A DNA stretch of 64,000 bases from Vicia villosa (Eukaryota; Streptophyta; Magnoliopsida; Fabales; Fabaceae). The stretch is taken from contig NW_026705779.1 of the NCBI RefSeq assembly GCF_029867415.1, forward strand, positions 310,001 to 374,000. Direction: 5' to 3'. The translations under genes and the position numbers were made by a program. Below, in pieces: positions 32,527 to 42,984 of the stretch. Each line of letters starts with the position of its first letter. The stretch's first letter is position 1. The notes below the pieces were generated by a model. The model was given only the letters and a program-made list of their open reading frames with translations. It searched no databases and was not told the DNA's origin.

Positions 32527-32687
32527 AACCCAATCTTCTTACTCTGAGAATATTAATCAACAACAACAACAAACAAAAATAGTTATAAACAAAACAACAT
32601 CATACAACATAACCAGATATTATAAAATATTTTCAGGATGCACCTTTTATTGAAATTAATCGTATGTGAAACAGGAATCAATTATGA

Positions 32688-32815
32688 GGTTCATCTAGGT
32701 TGTAAAACTATGAAAAATAAATATAAGGAGTAATAAGTTTACACAACAACTTCATAATTCTTATATTTCTTCCCATAGTTTCTCAAACTAGATGAAGTTT
32801 GTTGCTGTTGTTTCT
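32688..32815. repeat. second, smaller inverted repeat in the CACTA-like element
   Basis: GTTCATCTAGGTTGTAAAAC with CTATG...AAATATAAGGAG on the left arm pairs with CTTATATTTCTTCCCATAG and TCTCAAACTAGATGAAG on the right arm, loop about 30 bases. A third short one near 33030-33080 pairs GTACAAGGAG with CTCCTTGTAC. Confidence 0.65.
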
Positions 32816-34066
32816 TCATTTAGTTTTCTTGTGACTTAACAATGTATTATTTTTGTTTTGAGTCCTACAAACACCAGGAAAGTTATCAACATGTGAAACC
32901 GCAAACTTAATTTTCAACAACAAATACATGCAACAAAATAAAAACAATAACGACTTACATCATCAATAGATTTACATGAAGTCGTGGAACTGTAACAAAA
33001 TATGAAGTTCATATTGTTTGTGAATCTATGAAGTAGTACAAGGAGGATGAAGTTTTCAACATAGCTTCGTACTCCTTGTACTTTATTCTTGTTAAGGTCG
33101 TGAAGACGAATCTAAAAAAAAAGAACATTCAACAAGATGCGACAAAAGAGATAATCAGGAATTATCTAACAAGAAGATGGAAGAAGAATAATACCTTATG
33201 AATGAAGAACAAGAATCATGACTAATGACGAAGGAGAGAAAAAACAAGTGTAAGGGTTTACCCGCGAAGGATACGGCGCTACTGTCAACAAGTGAGAGTT
33301 AATTCAATTATATATGGGTATACTATTTCATAACAGTTAAAACTATCAACCGTAACGATATCCTTTTATTATTTATTTAAAAATAAATAAAAAAGATAAG
33401 GCGTGTCTTAACCTTAAAGAAATAAAATATTAAAGGGCGCTAAAGTTCGAACCCATAAAAGTTTCATTTTATCACCACGGTTAAATCATCCACCGTTATT
33501 ATATGCTAATATTTTTTAATTAAAAAATATAAAAAATAATCTTAATTTAGATATGTTAGACTTCAGTTTAGATATGTTAGCACGATATGAATCGTAGTGA
33601 TTTTGACGTTGTCGTATGCGCGTTTTATAGCAAATGTAATAAGAAATCAAATAATCTTTTAATAAATCAATTTAATAATACCTTATATTAATTATTCAGA
33701 CAAATCCTGCCCACACTTATTGATAAGATATTCAACTTATAAATATTAATGCTATTTATATCATTGACAAGATATTCATCAGTAAGACTATCCATTTCTT
33801 GCATTAAAATCACTTGTGTGGTTCAGACTTAAAGGAAGTAGCTTATTTCTTCGCATGATCTAATCAATGTATAAAATAATGTACTTAATTTGTTTCATGA
33901 TTGTGATGAGCAAAAGCGATAGATGTTTCTCAAGAAAACAAATTATAGTTATTATATAGTTCATTTTTTAAAGCATGCAATGTTTTTTTTTTTCTTATAT
34001 AAATTTACTATGAATCAATTAAGTATACTACTAATATCGTTTCCAACAACAATACATCGTATTTAT

Positions 34067-34566
34067 TGGTGGTGATTTTAGTATCATCAATGTATTTTGG
34101 TAATAATGTGATTTACTGTAAGCCGATGCAATTATGCGTTAAACTTGAAACGAATTAGGGTAGTGCGGAGTGCACGCTCGTAGAGCCAAACGTGCAATTG
34201 AATACGAATAATAGAAACGGGGTTCCAAGGGGCGGAGCCCCTGGCGGGGTGCGGGGCAGCGCCCCGTCAGGGTCCAAGGGGTAGCGCCCCTGTTGTATAA
34301 CTGTTTTTCCGAAAAGGTGTGTCTGTTCGCTTCTATTATTGGTCTCCTATATAAGGAGTCTTTTGGTCTCGATTTGGTACACGAAATTACATACTTCCTC
34401 TCTACATTCTGATCTGCTCTCTATTGTCAGAAACAGATTGTTCTTCAAGAATTATCCCCGCAAAGATTTCGTAAACCCGACAAGAATGGGGTCGAAATAC
34501 TTTGTTCGGAAAGTGAACAAACACGATTCTTGAAGATATCTAGGATTATCATACTATTTTCTAACA
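34067..34566 (+). mobile_element. copia-like solo LTR, 500 bp, TSD TTTAT
   Basis: TGGTGGTGATTTT...TTTCTAACA with TSD TTTAT (34062-34066 and 34567-34571). Copy C of the host repeat shows the empty site near 39682. A GC-rich core (34215-34292) contains inverted repeats GGGGC-GGA-GCCCC, CGGGGC-AGC-GCCCCG and AGGGG-TAGCG-CCCCT, and a TATA box follows. Base composition of the core is very unlike its surroundings. Confidence 0.82.
34347..34356 (+). promoter_or_regulatory. TATA box of the 500-bp LTR
   Basis: CTATATAAGG inside the palindrome CTCCTATATAAGGAG, downstream of the GC-rich core. A fitting U3 promoter position. Confidence 0.6.
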
Positions 34567-34788
34567 TTTATATAATTTATATACATTTTGTTCCAACGTT
34601 TAAAAAAGAAAATATGTTATATTAATGTTTATAATATAATTTTACTATAAATTAAACAACAATACATCATATTTATAATATACATGTTGTTCTAACGTTT
34701 TATATTAATGATTATAACATATTTTTATTATAAATTAAATATTAATGATGTGTTATCCTTTATTTAAATTATTTTTACAGCTAAAAAT

Positions 34789-35300
34789 ATGAAAGTTAAA
34801 AAGGGAAAAGAAAAATGGCAGCGCAATTTTAAAGCTAAAAATGGTATTACTATCACTCTTAGCATTAATGAGTTTTTGCGTGTTTTATATTGGGAGACTG
34901 CAAAAGAAATATTTGACACCCTTCATGATACTTATAAAGATATAATTAAGGAAAAAAGAGGTAGGATGAACAAATTAATCCATAAGTATGAACTCTTCAG
35001 AAAGAAACTTGAAGAAAACATTTGGGATATGGAAAAACTATTCATTTATATTGCGAATCACATGAAAACTCTGGGTAAATTATTTTAAAATGAGGATTTA
35101 GTTATAAAAGTCTTTAGATGCTTAAATCGTAACTGAAAACTGAAAGTCAATATGATTGCTAAATCTAAGGACTTGCCTTCCATAGATTTGTTTACTTTGT
35201 TTGAAAATTACAAGAACACGAGATTCAACTGTATATGCTAGCTGAAGATGAAGAATGTGACAAGAAGAAGAAAAATCTAGCTCTCAAAGTCGAGAAAGAA
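34789..35300 (+). pseudogene. copia gag (UBN2-type) fragment
   Basis: The open part (34789-35088) reads NGITITLSINEFLRVLYWET, AKEIFDTLHDTYKD and RMNKLIHKYELFRKKLEENI, followed by IANHMKTLGKLF. This matches copia gag of the SIRE/UBN2 type (...ETAKEAWDTLxxTHEG...RLNxLxxEYELFRMKPGE...). After a stop, NEDLVIKVFRCLNRN and LPSIDLFTLFEKLQEHEIQL continue the domain. Later sequence decays. No protease or pol follows. Confidence 0.75.
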
Positions 35301-35831
35301 AAAATATTTAGACTCTGGTGAAGATATGACATTGCTTGTTCAAAAATTCAAAAGATTCACGATGCATGACAAACAACACAACTTCCAACACGATAATGAA
35401 GGAATGTCTTTTTCTGTTCCAACTTGTTATCAATATGAAATGAAATGACATTGATAACAAGTTGAAATTCTAAGACAGACAATGTCGGTTTAATATACTA
35501 TGTAGTTTATGATGATAACACTAGCAAGAACTAGTGAAGAAGAGAGTTTGTTGAGTTGCTTACTAGTAGAGTATCATTTAGAGAAAAAAAACTCTAGAGC
35601 ATTCACTATATTGTGATTCGCATGCAAGATCTTAAATAAATGTAATTTTTTAGAATACACGTCAAAAAGATTGTGTATTTTGATATTTGAGAATGAATTC
35701 AAGACTATGAATCACTCTAGAAAAATATAAATCATATTTACTATGCAAAAGTTAAAGTCAAAATAGACATTTGCTTATACACAATTTTATAAAAAAAAAT
35801 TCTAAGCTAATTTTGAATATAAATGGAGGAT
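35301..35831. other. decayed internal sequence of the copia element
   Basis: No domain recognisable; stops in all frames. It ends in AAATGGAGGA, a possible polypurine tract. Confidence 0.4.
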
Positions 35832-36480
35832 TGTTGGAGCATTTGAGAATATTAGTGTATGAATTGAATAAATCTAGAAGTCCCGCATATAATAGTTTTC
35901 ACATAATACTAGTATTTATATATTGGAGGTATGATACTTAAAATTTCTTCAAAGGAGTGCCCGATTTTATAAACAGGAGATGACACAATCAACATGACTA
36001 CCATATGGGCGTTGTCACTATTGTGTGTCTTGCCAGCTCAATAATGCCTGTGTTGTGTGATGTATTAACATTTTAAGAAAAAAAAACCTTAAATCCTTAT
36101 TTTATTTTTTTAATGATTTTTTTTTTTAATTTCATAGCACGCTATCTCGAAGTCGAATTTTTCTACACGCAGACATGTGTTTAGTATACGCCACATGCAC
36201 TCTCCACAAATTAACACATTCCAACATATTCCTTTGTCCTCTTTTATTGCGACTTGATTAGAGTGTCAGTTTCTCATCAGTCGTGAGATGATAATCATTC
36301 GTTTTTATATCATTTGAATTTTTCACACTTTATAATAAGTTTTAATGTCTTTTTTCAAATGACACCGTGTCTTTTTCTTCTATTTTTTTTTTTTTATGTT
36401 TGACGCACCGAGCCACTTCTCTTTCTTTTCTGTCCATTTTGTATAATTTTCTTTCAATAAACTTTATTCTTTTGACTATG
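35832..36480 (+). repeat. dispersed LTR-like repeat, copy B
   Basis: TGTTGGAGCATTTGAGAATA start after a purine tract. Homologous to 20146-20585 plus 31008-31260 and uninterrupted, so it serves as the empty site for the TRIM insertion (between GTGTCAGTTT and CTCATCAG near 36270). Confidence 0.65.
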
Positions 36481-37779
36481 GCTGGTCCTTACTTTTTAAA
36501 GGTCCAACGCTTATAATAAAAGTGGATCATTGATAAAAAAAAAATAATTAATCTTGAATTTGGGTCATATAATAATTTTTAAATATTTAATTATAAAAAT
36601 AAATGTTATTTAAATTTTACATCAAAGACAAAGCCGTTTCATACAATTTGGAAGCCTTGCTCCAATTTTAAAAATTGATCCCTAATAAATAAAATGAAAA
36701 GAATTTATAAAAAGATATTTTATTTAAAGTGTAAATAATATTAAAAACTATATAAAAAAATGATCTATAAATATTTTAATGTTTCGAGAAAAAGGCTAAA
36801 CAACATATTTGACGATGCAAACATTTACTTTTTAACTACAATATCAAAATCGAAATGTTTTAATTAATAAACAACCTAAAAATTAAAGTTATAAAATATG
36901 AGAATACATTGCAACTATTTATTTTTGTCAAATCTCACAAATCACTAGAACGATTATAACAATATGACAAAAAAATATAAACATTCAAAATTTTATATTT
37001 TAAATGTATTCTTAAATTATGAGATCTTCACAATTTTAAGACATTATGATAAAAACCTCACCATTTTATTAATGTTGATAAAATGTTGTGAAGAAAGTCG
37101 ATCTAATTATACAAATTATAAAATTTTATAAACATTGCACTAAGTTTGACTAACCCAAGTCAGATTATTTAAAAATATTTTAAACCTACTAATTTAATTT
37201 ATTATCCATTTAATCTTAAAAAATTAATTAAAAATAATGTTAATTTTGCTAAAATTTTAATATTATTATAGAATAAAATTATTCTATATAAAAATAATAA
37301 TAGATCAAACAATTTGTAAGAATGTGTTATATTTTACCACAAAATTTTTATATAAATGAAATGAACATATAATAAATATTTAAATATTGAATTATAAAAT
37401 ATTAATATATCTAAAATTTATGTTTACAAAAGAAAATATAATTAAAAGAGTTATTAAGGACTAAAATAATTAATTTTAGAATCTATTGAGATGATTGTAA
37501 AACTAACTCATGTTGCTCCTCAGTTAATTTTGCAACACTGTATTAATTTTTAACAAATATTATATATATAAAAAAATTATTTATATTTGATTTGCATAGC
37601 CCATTATTTAAAATTTTGAAACCTCATTTTTAAAATATTGTATGAGCCTGATTGTCATGGCTCAAAGTCGATCCACTTTTGAATAAATATTAAAGCGGTC
37701 TTAATACCATAATAAAGAGGTTCTAGTATTATATTTGGTAGTATATTTCTAGAACAAATTCTATAGTCTAACAAGATTT
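36481..37779. other. AT-rich non-coding region bounded by an 11-bp inverted repeat
   Basis: AAAAGTGGATC near 36521 and GATCCACTTTT near 37668 are exact inverted copies enclosing about 1.15 kb of AT-rich DNA without ORFs. Possibly a degraded TIR element, but no TSD was found. Confidence 0.3.
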
Positions 37780-37811
37780 CACTACTAAAAATAAGATATT
37801 TGGTTTCAAGA

Positions 37812-38197
37812 TTTTACATCAGGTATCAAGATAACTGATGTGAAAAATATTTGTGAAAAGATTTTACATCAGATTTTATAACAAATTGATGTGAAAAAAA
37901 TTTTGATTGAGTGATTTTACATCACACATTTAACTCAAATGATGAGAAAAATAACACGGTGGCAAACTTGTAATTAAAACGAAAAATGGATTGGTTATAA
38001 GGGCTTTTACATCGGTGCATTACGAAACCGATGGGAAAAGGTGGGCCACTTAGGCTTTTACATCGGCCCACATAAGCACCGATGGGAAAAGGTGCGCTAA
38101 TTGGGCGTTTACATCAGCCCATATATGCACCGATGGGAAAAGTACTTGGGCTAATTGGGTTGTTTCATCGGCCCATATACAAAACCGATGGGAAAAA
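37812..38197. repeat. subterminal CACTA repeats CATCGG-N-CCGATG
   Basis: At least four regular units from 38010 carry TTTACATCGG, about 12 bases, then CCGATGGGAAAA, with about 50-60 bp spacing. Three diverged ones lie further left (TTTTACATCAG...TGATGTGAAAA). Such arrays bind the element's own DNA-binding protein in known CACTA systems (family knowledge). Confidence 0.75.
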
Positions 38198-38269
38198 ACT
38201 CTTTCTCCACTAAAACGCTAGCCCCCTTTCCAACACAAAACATATTTCTTTTTTCTTCTTTCTTCACGC

Positions 38270-38512
38270 GATAGCCTCTCTCTTCCGAACCTGCGTTTTT
38301 TCAACCCGCGACCGCCGTCTTGCGTTTCCAACTCGCGACCGCCATCCGCCTCGCGCCGTTACTGTCGTCCCCTCTCACCGAGTTCGACTGCGTCGCGTCG
38401 TTACCGTCGTCCGCCTCTCACCGATTTCGCGCTGCGGCCATCCTTCCTCCTCCGCACAGATCCGTCTTTGCGGCCATCCTTCCTCCTCCGTGGCTAGACT
38501 TCCTCGCCAGTA
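38270..38512 (+). other. GC-rich leader exon of the CACTA transcript, probable
   Basis: An abruptly GC-rich stretch, rich in CGCGACCGCC and TCCTTCCTCCTCCG repeats, ends at a good splice donor (CTCGCCAG|TAAGC). It lies between the subterminal repeats and the transposase start, so it is more likely the element's 5' leader than a host exon. No ATG ORF of note (one frame opens from TTG only). Confidence 0.4.
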
Positions 38513-38716
38513 AGCTTCATTTGATATTATAAACTTGATTGTTCAGAACATTCAAAATTTGAAATCAATTTTTGTTGTAGGACTAGTAATAGACTTGTGA
38601 AGCATATAACAACTTTATTATCACCATTTATTTGTCCTTCATAGTGCTATTTGAAATCAAAGGAATAGAGGATATGAGAATATTCATAACATATGATATA
38701 ATGTTAACCAATTATT

Positions 38717-38718
<2 letters not shown>

Positions 38719-38762
<44 letters not shown>
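38719..38762. repeat. (AT)n microsatellite
   Basis: About 22 AT dinucleotides in an uninterrupted run. Confidence 0.95.
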
Positions 38763-39124
38763 CAAAATGAATATTATATATAAACTATACTTAGAATTGA
38801 TTCTAAGTATTAAAAGACTACTTGAGTGAGCCTAAAGTGTTGTCCCTCATTCAAAGTTAAAGGAAGGTGCAAATTTTGAGTTTATACAAATTTCACCAAT
38901 GTTTTAGTTGTTCTTAAGTTTACGTTGTTCAAGCAACATAACACTTTTCATTTTAGGTGTGATAACTCTTGCAACTTTATCATTTAAAAAAATTGTTTAT
39001 TTAAATTGAGTTAATGATTTATTAGAAATAATGTCTGCACCCCGGCCTTTTGGACAAATTTTTAATGTCAATTGTAGGCATCATAATAATTTAATTATTT
39101 ATGCATTAATTTTGAACCATAGGT

Positions 39125-39301
39125 ATGAATTGTAGTTGGATGAGAGCTAATCGATTAAGTGGTAAGTACGAACATGAAATGATAAAATTTCTACAGTTTA
39201 CTAAAAGTAATGCTAAAAAATATTTTAGAGATAATTTAAAATTGAGGTGCTTTATCTTAGAGATATACTCGAGTAATATTAAGCCGAAAAGAAAAATTTA
39301 A
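39125..39301 (+). pseudogene. CACTA transposase N-terminus (transposase-associated domain)
   Basis: ATG at 39125 opens 58 codons beginning MNCSWMRANRLSGKYEHEMI followed by KFLQFTKSNA. The family pattern is M-D-R-S-W-M..R-L-S..Y..G-V..F-L-x-F-A..N, so the assignment is good despite the short length. A stop at 39299-39301 and loss of downstream exons make it non-functional. Confidence 0.75.
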
Positions 39302-39319
39302 GAGAACAACTTTGTACGT

Positions 39320-41360
39320 GAATCATTTTATTAATTTAATCATCTTTTAATAGATCAATTTAATAAAAAGCTGATACTGGCAATTCAGAAAAATCTGCCG
39401 ACATGCATTGATAAGATATTCAACTTATAAATATCAATGCTATTTATATCACTGACAAGAAATTCATCTGCAAGAGTTCTTGCATTAAAATCACATGTGT
39501 GGTTCAGACTTAAAAGTAGTACTTGATTTGTGACATGATTGTAATGAGCAAAAGCGATGATGTTCTCTAGACAAAATGTGGCCAATTATTATAGTCCATT
39601 TCTTAAAGAATGCAATGTTTATAAAAATTTACTATGTATTACTATTTACTACTAATATCGTTTCCAACAACAATACATTGTATTTATATATTTTATATAC
39701 ATTTTGTGCTAACATTTAAATAATAAAATATCTTATTTAATAATTTATATTTTTATTATAAATTAAATACAACAATACTGTTTATATAATTTAAGTAAAA
39801 TATCCTTTTTAGTTCCGTAACTTTAGGTCGGAATTCATTTTGTTCCCTCAATTTTAAAAATAACCATTTTGGTCCTCAACTTTTTAAAAAGTGTCACGTT
39901 AGTCCTTTCCATCTAAATTTCACTAACAACGTTAATTATTTGCTGATGTGTAACTTAACGACAGAAAAAAAAAACGGACGTTATATTTTTGTCTGTGTTT
40001 TAATTTTATTCCTCATCTTCTTCCCCAAAACTAAAAATCCATCTTTCTAATTAAAAAATTGACTAATAAAACATTAACATTATATTGTCCCGATTCACTT
40101 ATCAATTCTAGTTTCCTTCAAATTCTAATATGTCATATACAATCCAAAACAAAATAGATTACATAAAATAATTGCAAGGAAATAACAGAAGAAGATAAAA
40201 AGAATAAAATGTTCTACTCCTTAAATTATTAAATAGATTACAAATTAATCAAATGAATAAGTCATCATACATATCAAATCAAAGAAAAAGAAAGACAATA
40301 ACTTTCTACATCATCTCATGAACGGTTCGTTTTTTTCATCTCATGAAGGAGCAATCTTCGTAACTTCTCCCCTTTGTATCCTCACATGATTCAAACGTTC
40401 TTTTCATCCGAAAATTCGTCCAACAAAATAACGGTGAGACAAACAAAAACACCAGGAGCAAGCAATAGCATTTCTCTATTCAGCTAACCCTAAGCCCCAA
40501 ATCAACACCCTTCCAAAAAATGAGAAAATTGCATAGCACGCGAAGGTTCTTCATTGAGTTTCAGAGTTCGTGTCTCTCTGAGTGTATGAATATGGTGTTT
40601 GTTGTGGTTTGTTGATGGTGATGACTTAGATGTGTAGGTTTTGAAAGAGTTGTGAGAGTGAGTGTTTGAGTAGGTGACGTTTAGAAGTGAGTGGATGAAG
40701 ATGTACATTGCGTTTTGTTTACCGTGGTTAGTTCGTAACAGGTTTTGAGCAAGCAAGATGGGATTTGAGTTCAAGATTCAAAAATGGGTTTTTAGTTTTG
40801 GGAACAAGATGAAGAATTAAATTAAAACATAGAAAAAAATATAGCGTCCGTTTTTTCCGTCGATAAGGTTACATGTCAGCAAATAGTAATCGTCTTTAGT
40901 GAAATTTAGACGGAAATGATTAACATGACACCTTTTGAAAAGTTCAAGGACCAAAATGGTCGTTTTTAAAATTAAGAGACTAAAATGAATCGCAACCTAA
41001 AGTTACAGAAAAAGAGAGGGTATTTTAGCTATAATTTATATACATTTTGTTCTAACGTTTAAAAAGAAAGTATCTTATATTAGTGATTAAAATCATGATT
41101 TTAAAAATGGGGGGACTAAAATCGAGAAAAAGACAAAATAGGGGGACCAAAGTTGCAATTAAGCCAAAATATTAATGAAGAATTTGTACGTTATTTAAAC
41201 TAATTTTACAATTTTTATGTTATCCACTTTTATCATGTTAAATTCCATTAATAAAAAGCCCGACACTCATAGTTTTGTAATTAACTTTTTGGTTAATATG
41301 TCATTTACAATTTCTAAATTTAGAGACTTGCGTTCCATGGTATAAAAAATAATCTGTTAT
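39320..41360 (+). repeat. dispersed repeat, copy C
   Basis: Same repeat as 33600-35160 but lacking the 500-bp solo LTR and most of the gag. It rejoins near 41310 (TAAATTTAGAGACTTGCGTTCC, compare 35160 CTAAATCTAAGGACTTGCCTTCC). Carries a MULE. A short segment at 41100-41165 (GGGGGGACTAAAATCGAG) looks like another small insertion. Confidence 0.6.
39794..41029. mobile_element. Mutator-like element (MULE), 1,236 bp, 9-bp TSD
   Basis: TSD TATAATTTA at 39785-39793 and 41030-41038. Terminal inverted repeats of about 250 bp (left AGTAAAATATCC...GTAACTTTAGG; right, reversed, GCTAAAATACC...GTAACTTTAGG). Copy B of the host repeat keeps the empty site (34571-34579). No mudrA transposase. A 90-codon minus-strand open frame (40502-40774) lies in the non-repeat centre; no domain recognised, possibly captured sequence. 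Confidence 0.88.
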
Positions 41361-41612
41361 GTATTAGGCAAATATGCAATAAAGGTAATAATGTAACTTT
41401 TGATTCTTCTAGATGCGAGATTAGAAAATCTAACTCATATTAAACTCTTTTCACCAGTTTTAAAAGTGGGAATATTTACACCTTAAACCTTAATAAAATC
41501 CCTTCAAATGATGTATGTCTTTAAGTAATGAGGATGGATCTTCCATACGGAATTAGAGAGTAGTTGATATCCACATGGATCATCTGAATAAGTTGGTCAA
41601 CAAGGATTTAGT

Positions 41613-41900
41613 CACTACTACAAAAACACATCTAACGTTGGACGTGAAATGCATTTGACCTCAGCTATGGAAGCGAGGTAACGAAGGGCATCATGAAAAG
41701 CTACCACTTTACACCATAGTTATTTAAACGTTGAGAGGTAAAATTATTTGCACATAGATTCAATTCCCAACATCTGCATTTTTATTATTTTCCAAACCGG
41801 ATGGTGCGTCCAATATTAGCACTCAGTGTTTTGTAAAACCGATGTAATATCTCAATTTTATTACCTCAATTTTATAGAAAAGACAAGGGGTTAAGTTTTT
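41613..41900 (+). mobile_element. CACTA-type terminal fragment
   Basis: CACTACTACAAAAACACATC is a standard plant CACTA terminus. The following about 290 bp is non-coding, and no matching right end was found. Confidence 0.5.
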
Positions 41901-42167
41901 TTAGTGTTGTCGTTTGCACCTGTATTACATAACCATATTATTGAATATAGAACCATATTTTGCAGATTCCTAAAACAGAAATATTGTACATTTTGCCAAT
42001 TTCTCAATCTGAAACATTGTGCCAAAAATATTCATTGATTACACCAAATGCAAATCCAAAATGGCATACACTTTATAATTTTACATCAAAACTGAAATAA
42101 ATGATTAACCAACAAAATTAATAACCAAAATGGAAAGTTTTGTGAAATTCAAGTATCAGATATGTGA

Positions 42168-42717
42168 TGTTGAAGAAGATGTCACGACACAAATATCTGA
42201 GGACTAAACACTATGGAATCAATATAACAACAGTAAAATAGAAGCAGAAAGAACAAGAACACCAGCAATTGTTAACCCAGTTTGGTGACAAACACGTCTA
42301 CTATGGAGGCTACCAAGCCAGAGATGAAATCAATATACGATAGTATCAATTCGAAGGTAAACAACCTCCGGTTTACAACTTCTCACTTAATCACTACCCT
42401 TCCTATGACTTCTACCTAAGACTCACCTAGGTATGAGGCCCTCCTCAAATCCCTTCAATCACAACCAGTGACAAATGACACAATTCAACAAATTGTATAA
42501 GACACACAATTCTCAATGCTTAAAAGCTTATGAGAACTGACAATTACAACTTAATTAAAATACTCCAACTCTAATATCAATACAATATAAGAGAGGATTA
42601 CAATTAACAATAGACTCAAGACACGATAAACACACACTCTTCAATTCTTGAGTTGTTAATACATCTGCTTTGACATCAGAATGTTTTACCAAAATTGTTG
42701 CCAACACAAAACCAACA
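42168..42717 (-). repeat. 3' LTR of SIRE-type element
   Basis: Minus strand TGTTGGTTTTGTGTTGGC to TTCTTCAACA, about 550 bp. The start is fixed by the adjacent polypurine tract; the far end is placed at the last suitable CA. Confidence 0.65.
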
Positions 42718-42731
42718 AAGTCCTCCTTTGG
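42718..42731 (-). other. polypurine tract of SIRE-type element
   Basis: Minus strand CCAAAGGAGGACTT directly before TGTTGG, equivalent to the CCAAAGGGGGAGATT of SIRE/Maximus. Confidence 0.7.
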
Positions 42732-42984
42732 CAAATTTTTGCTAAAACATTATGTGGTCACAATCAGAGTAGCAACAACATACAAAGGAAAAACTCATAT
42801 CAGAGCCCACAAAAAAACACCCATCAGAATAGAACATCTTCTGCTCCCCCTCAAACTCACCATTACCTGCTCCCCCTCAAATTAAACTATTAAACTCTCC
42901 CCCTTTTAGCCATAATGTTCCAAATATATAAAGCAAACAAAGTAGTAAAGGTAGTTTAGAGACTACATCACAAAATATCCATGG

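Larger units (their letters stand above)
31621..33599. mobile_element. non-autonomous CACTA-like transposon
   Basis: Begins CACTACTACCGAAAACTCC and ends TAGTG (33595-33599). Both end regions are rich in short repeats around ACGGTT/AACCGT (for example TTCACAACGGTT and AAACCGTTGTGA on the left, CACGGTTAAATCATCCACCGT on the right), as in CACTA subterminal repeats. No transposase. The 3-bp flanks (TAA and ATT) do not match and the right TIR is poor, so the right boundary is uncertain. A long foldback occupies the middle. Confidence 0.5.
33600..34788 (+). repeat. dispersed repeat, copy B (5' region)
   Basis: Matches 39320-41300 (copy C): shared blocks include TGATAAGATATTCAACTTAT, GTGTGGTTCAGACTTAAA, GAGCAAAAGCGAT and CTACTAATATCGTTTCCAAC. 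Contains an internal tandem duplication of about 110 bp and is split by a 500-bp solo LTR. It lies upstream of a gag remnant and is probably the LTR/leader of an old copia element. Confidence 0.6.
37780..39315 (+). mobile_element. CACTA transposon 5' part with transposase-associated domain
   Basis: Starts CACTACTAAAAATAAG, followed by subterminal inverted repeats, a GC-rich leader and then the N-terminus of a CACTA (En/Spm, TNP2-like) transposase. The right end and the catalytic DDE part are absent; sequence changes to another repeat near 39320. Truncated and inactive. Confidence 0.7.

Noticed and set aside
33595..33599. Certain right end of the CACTA-like element
   Set aside because: TAGTG is present, but the inner TIR does not match the left end and no 3-bp TSD is found, so the boundary is tentative.
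36521..37678. TIR transposon bounded by AAAAGTGGATC inverted repeats
   Set aside because: No TSD, no extended TIR and no family signature; recorded only as an AT-rich region.
38270..38532. GC-rich exon-like segment as first exon of a host gene
   Set aside because: It sits between CACTA subterminal repeats and a transposase domain; no host protein domain. Kept only as a probable transposon leader.
38632..38829. 65-codon ORF
   Set aside because: Mostly a translated (AT)n microsatellite.
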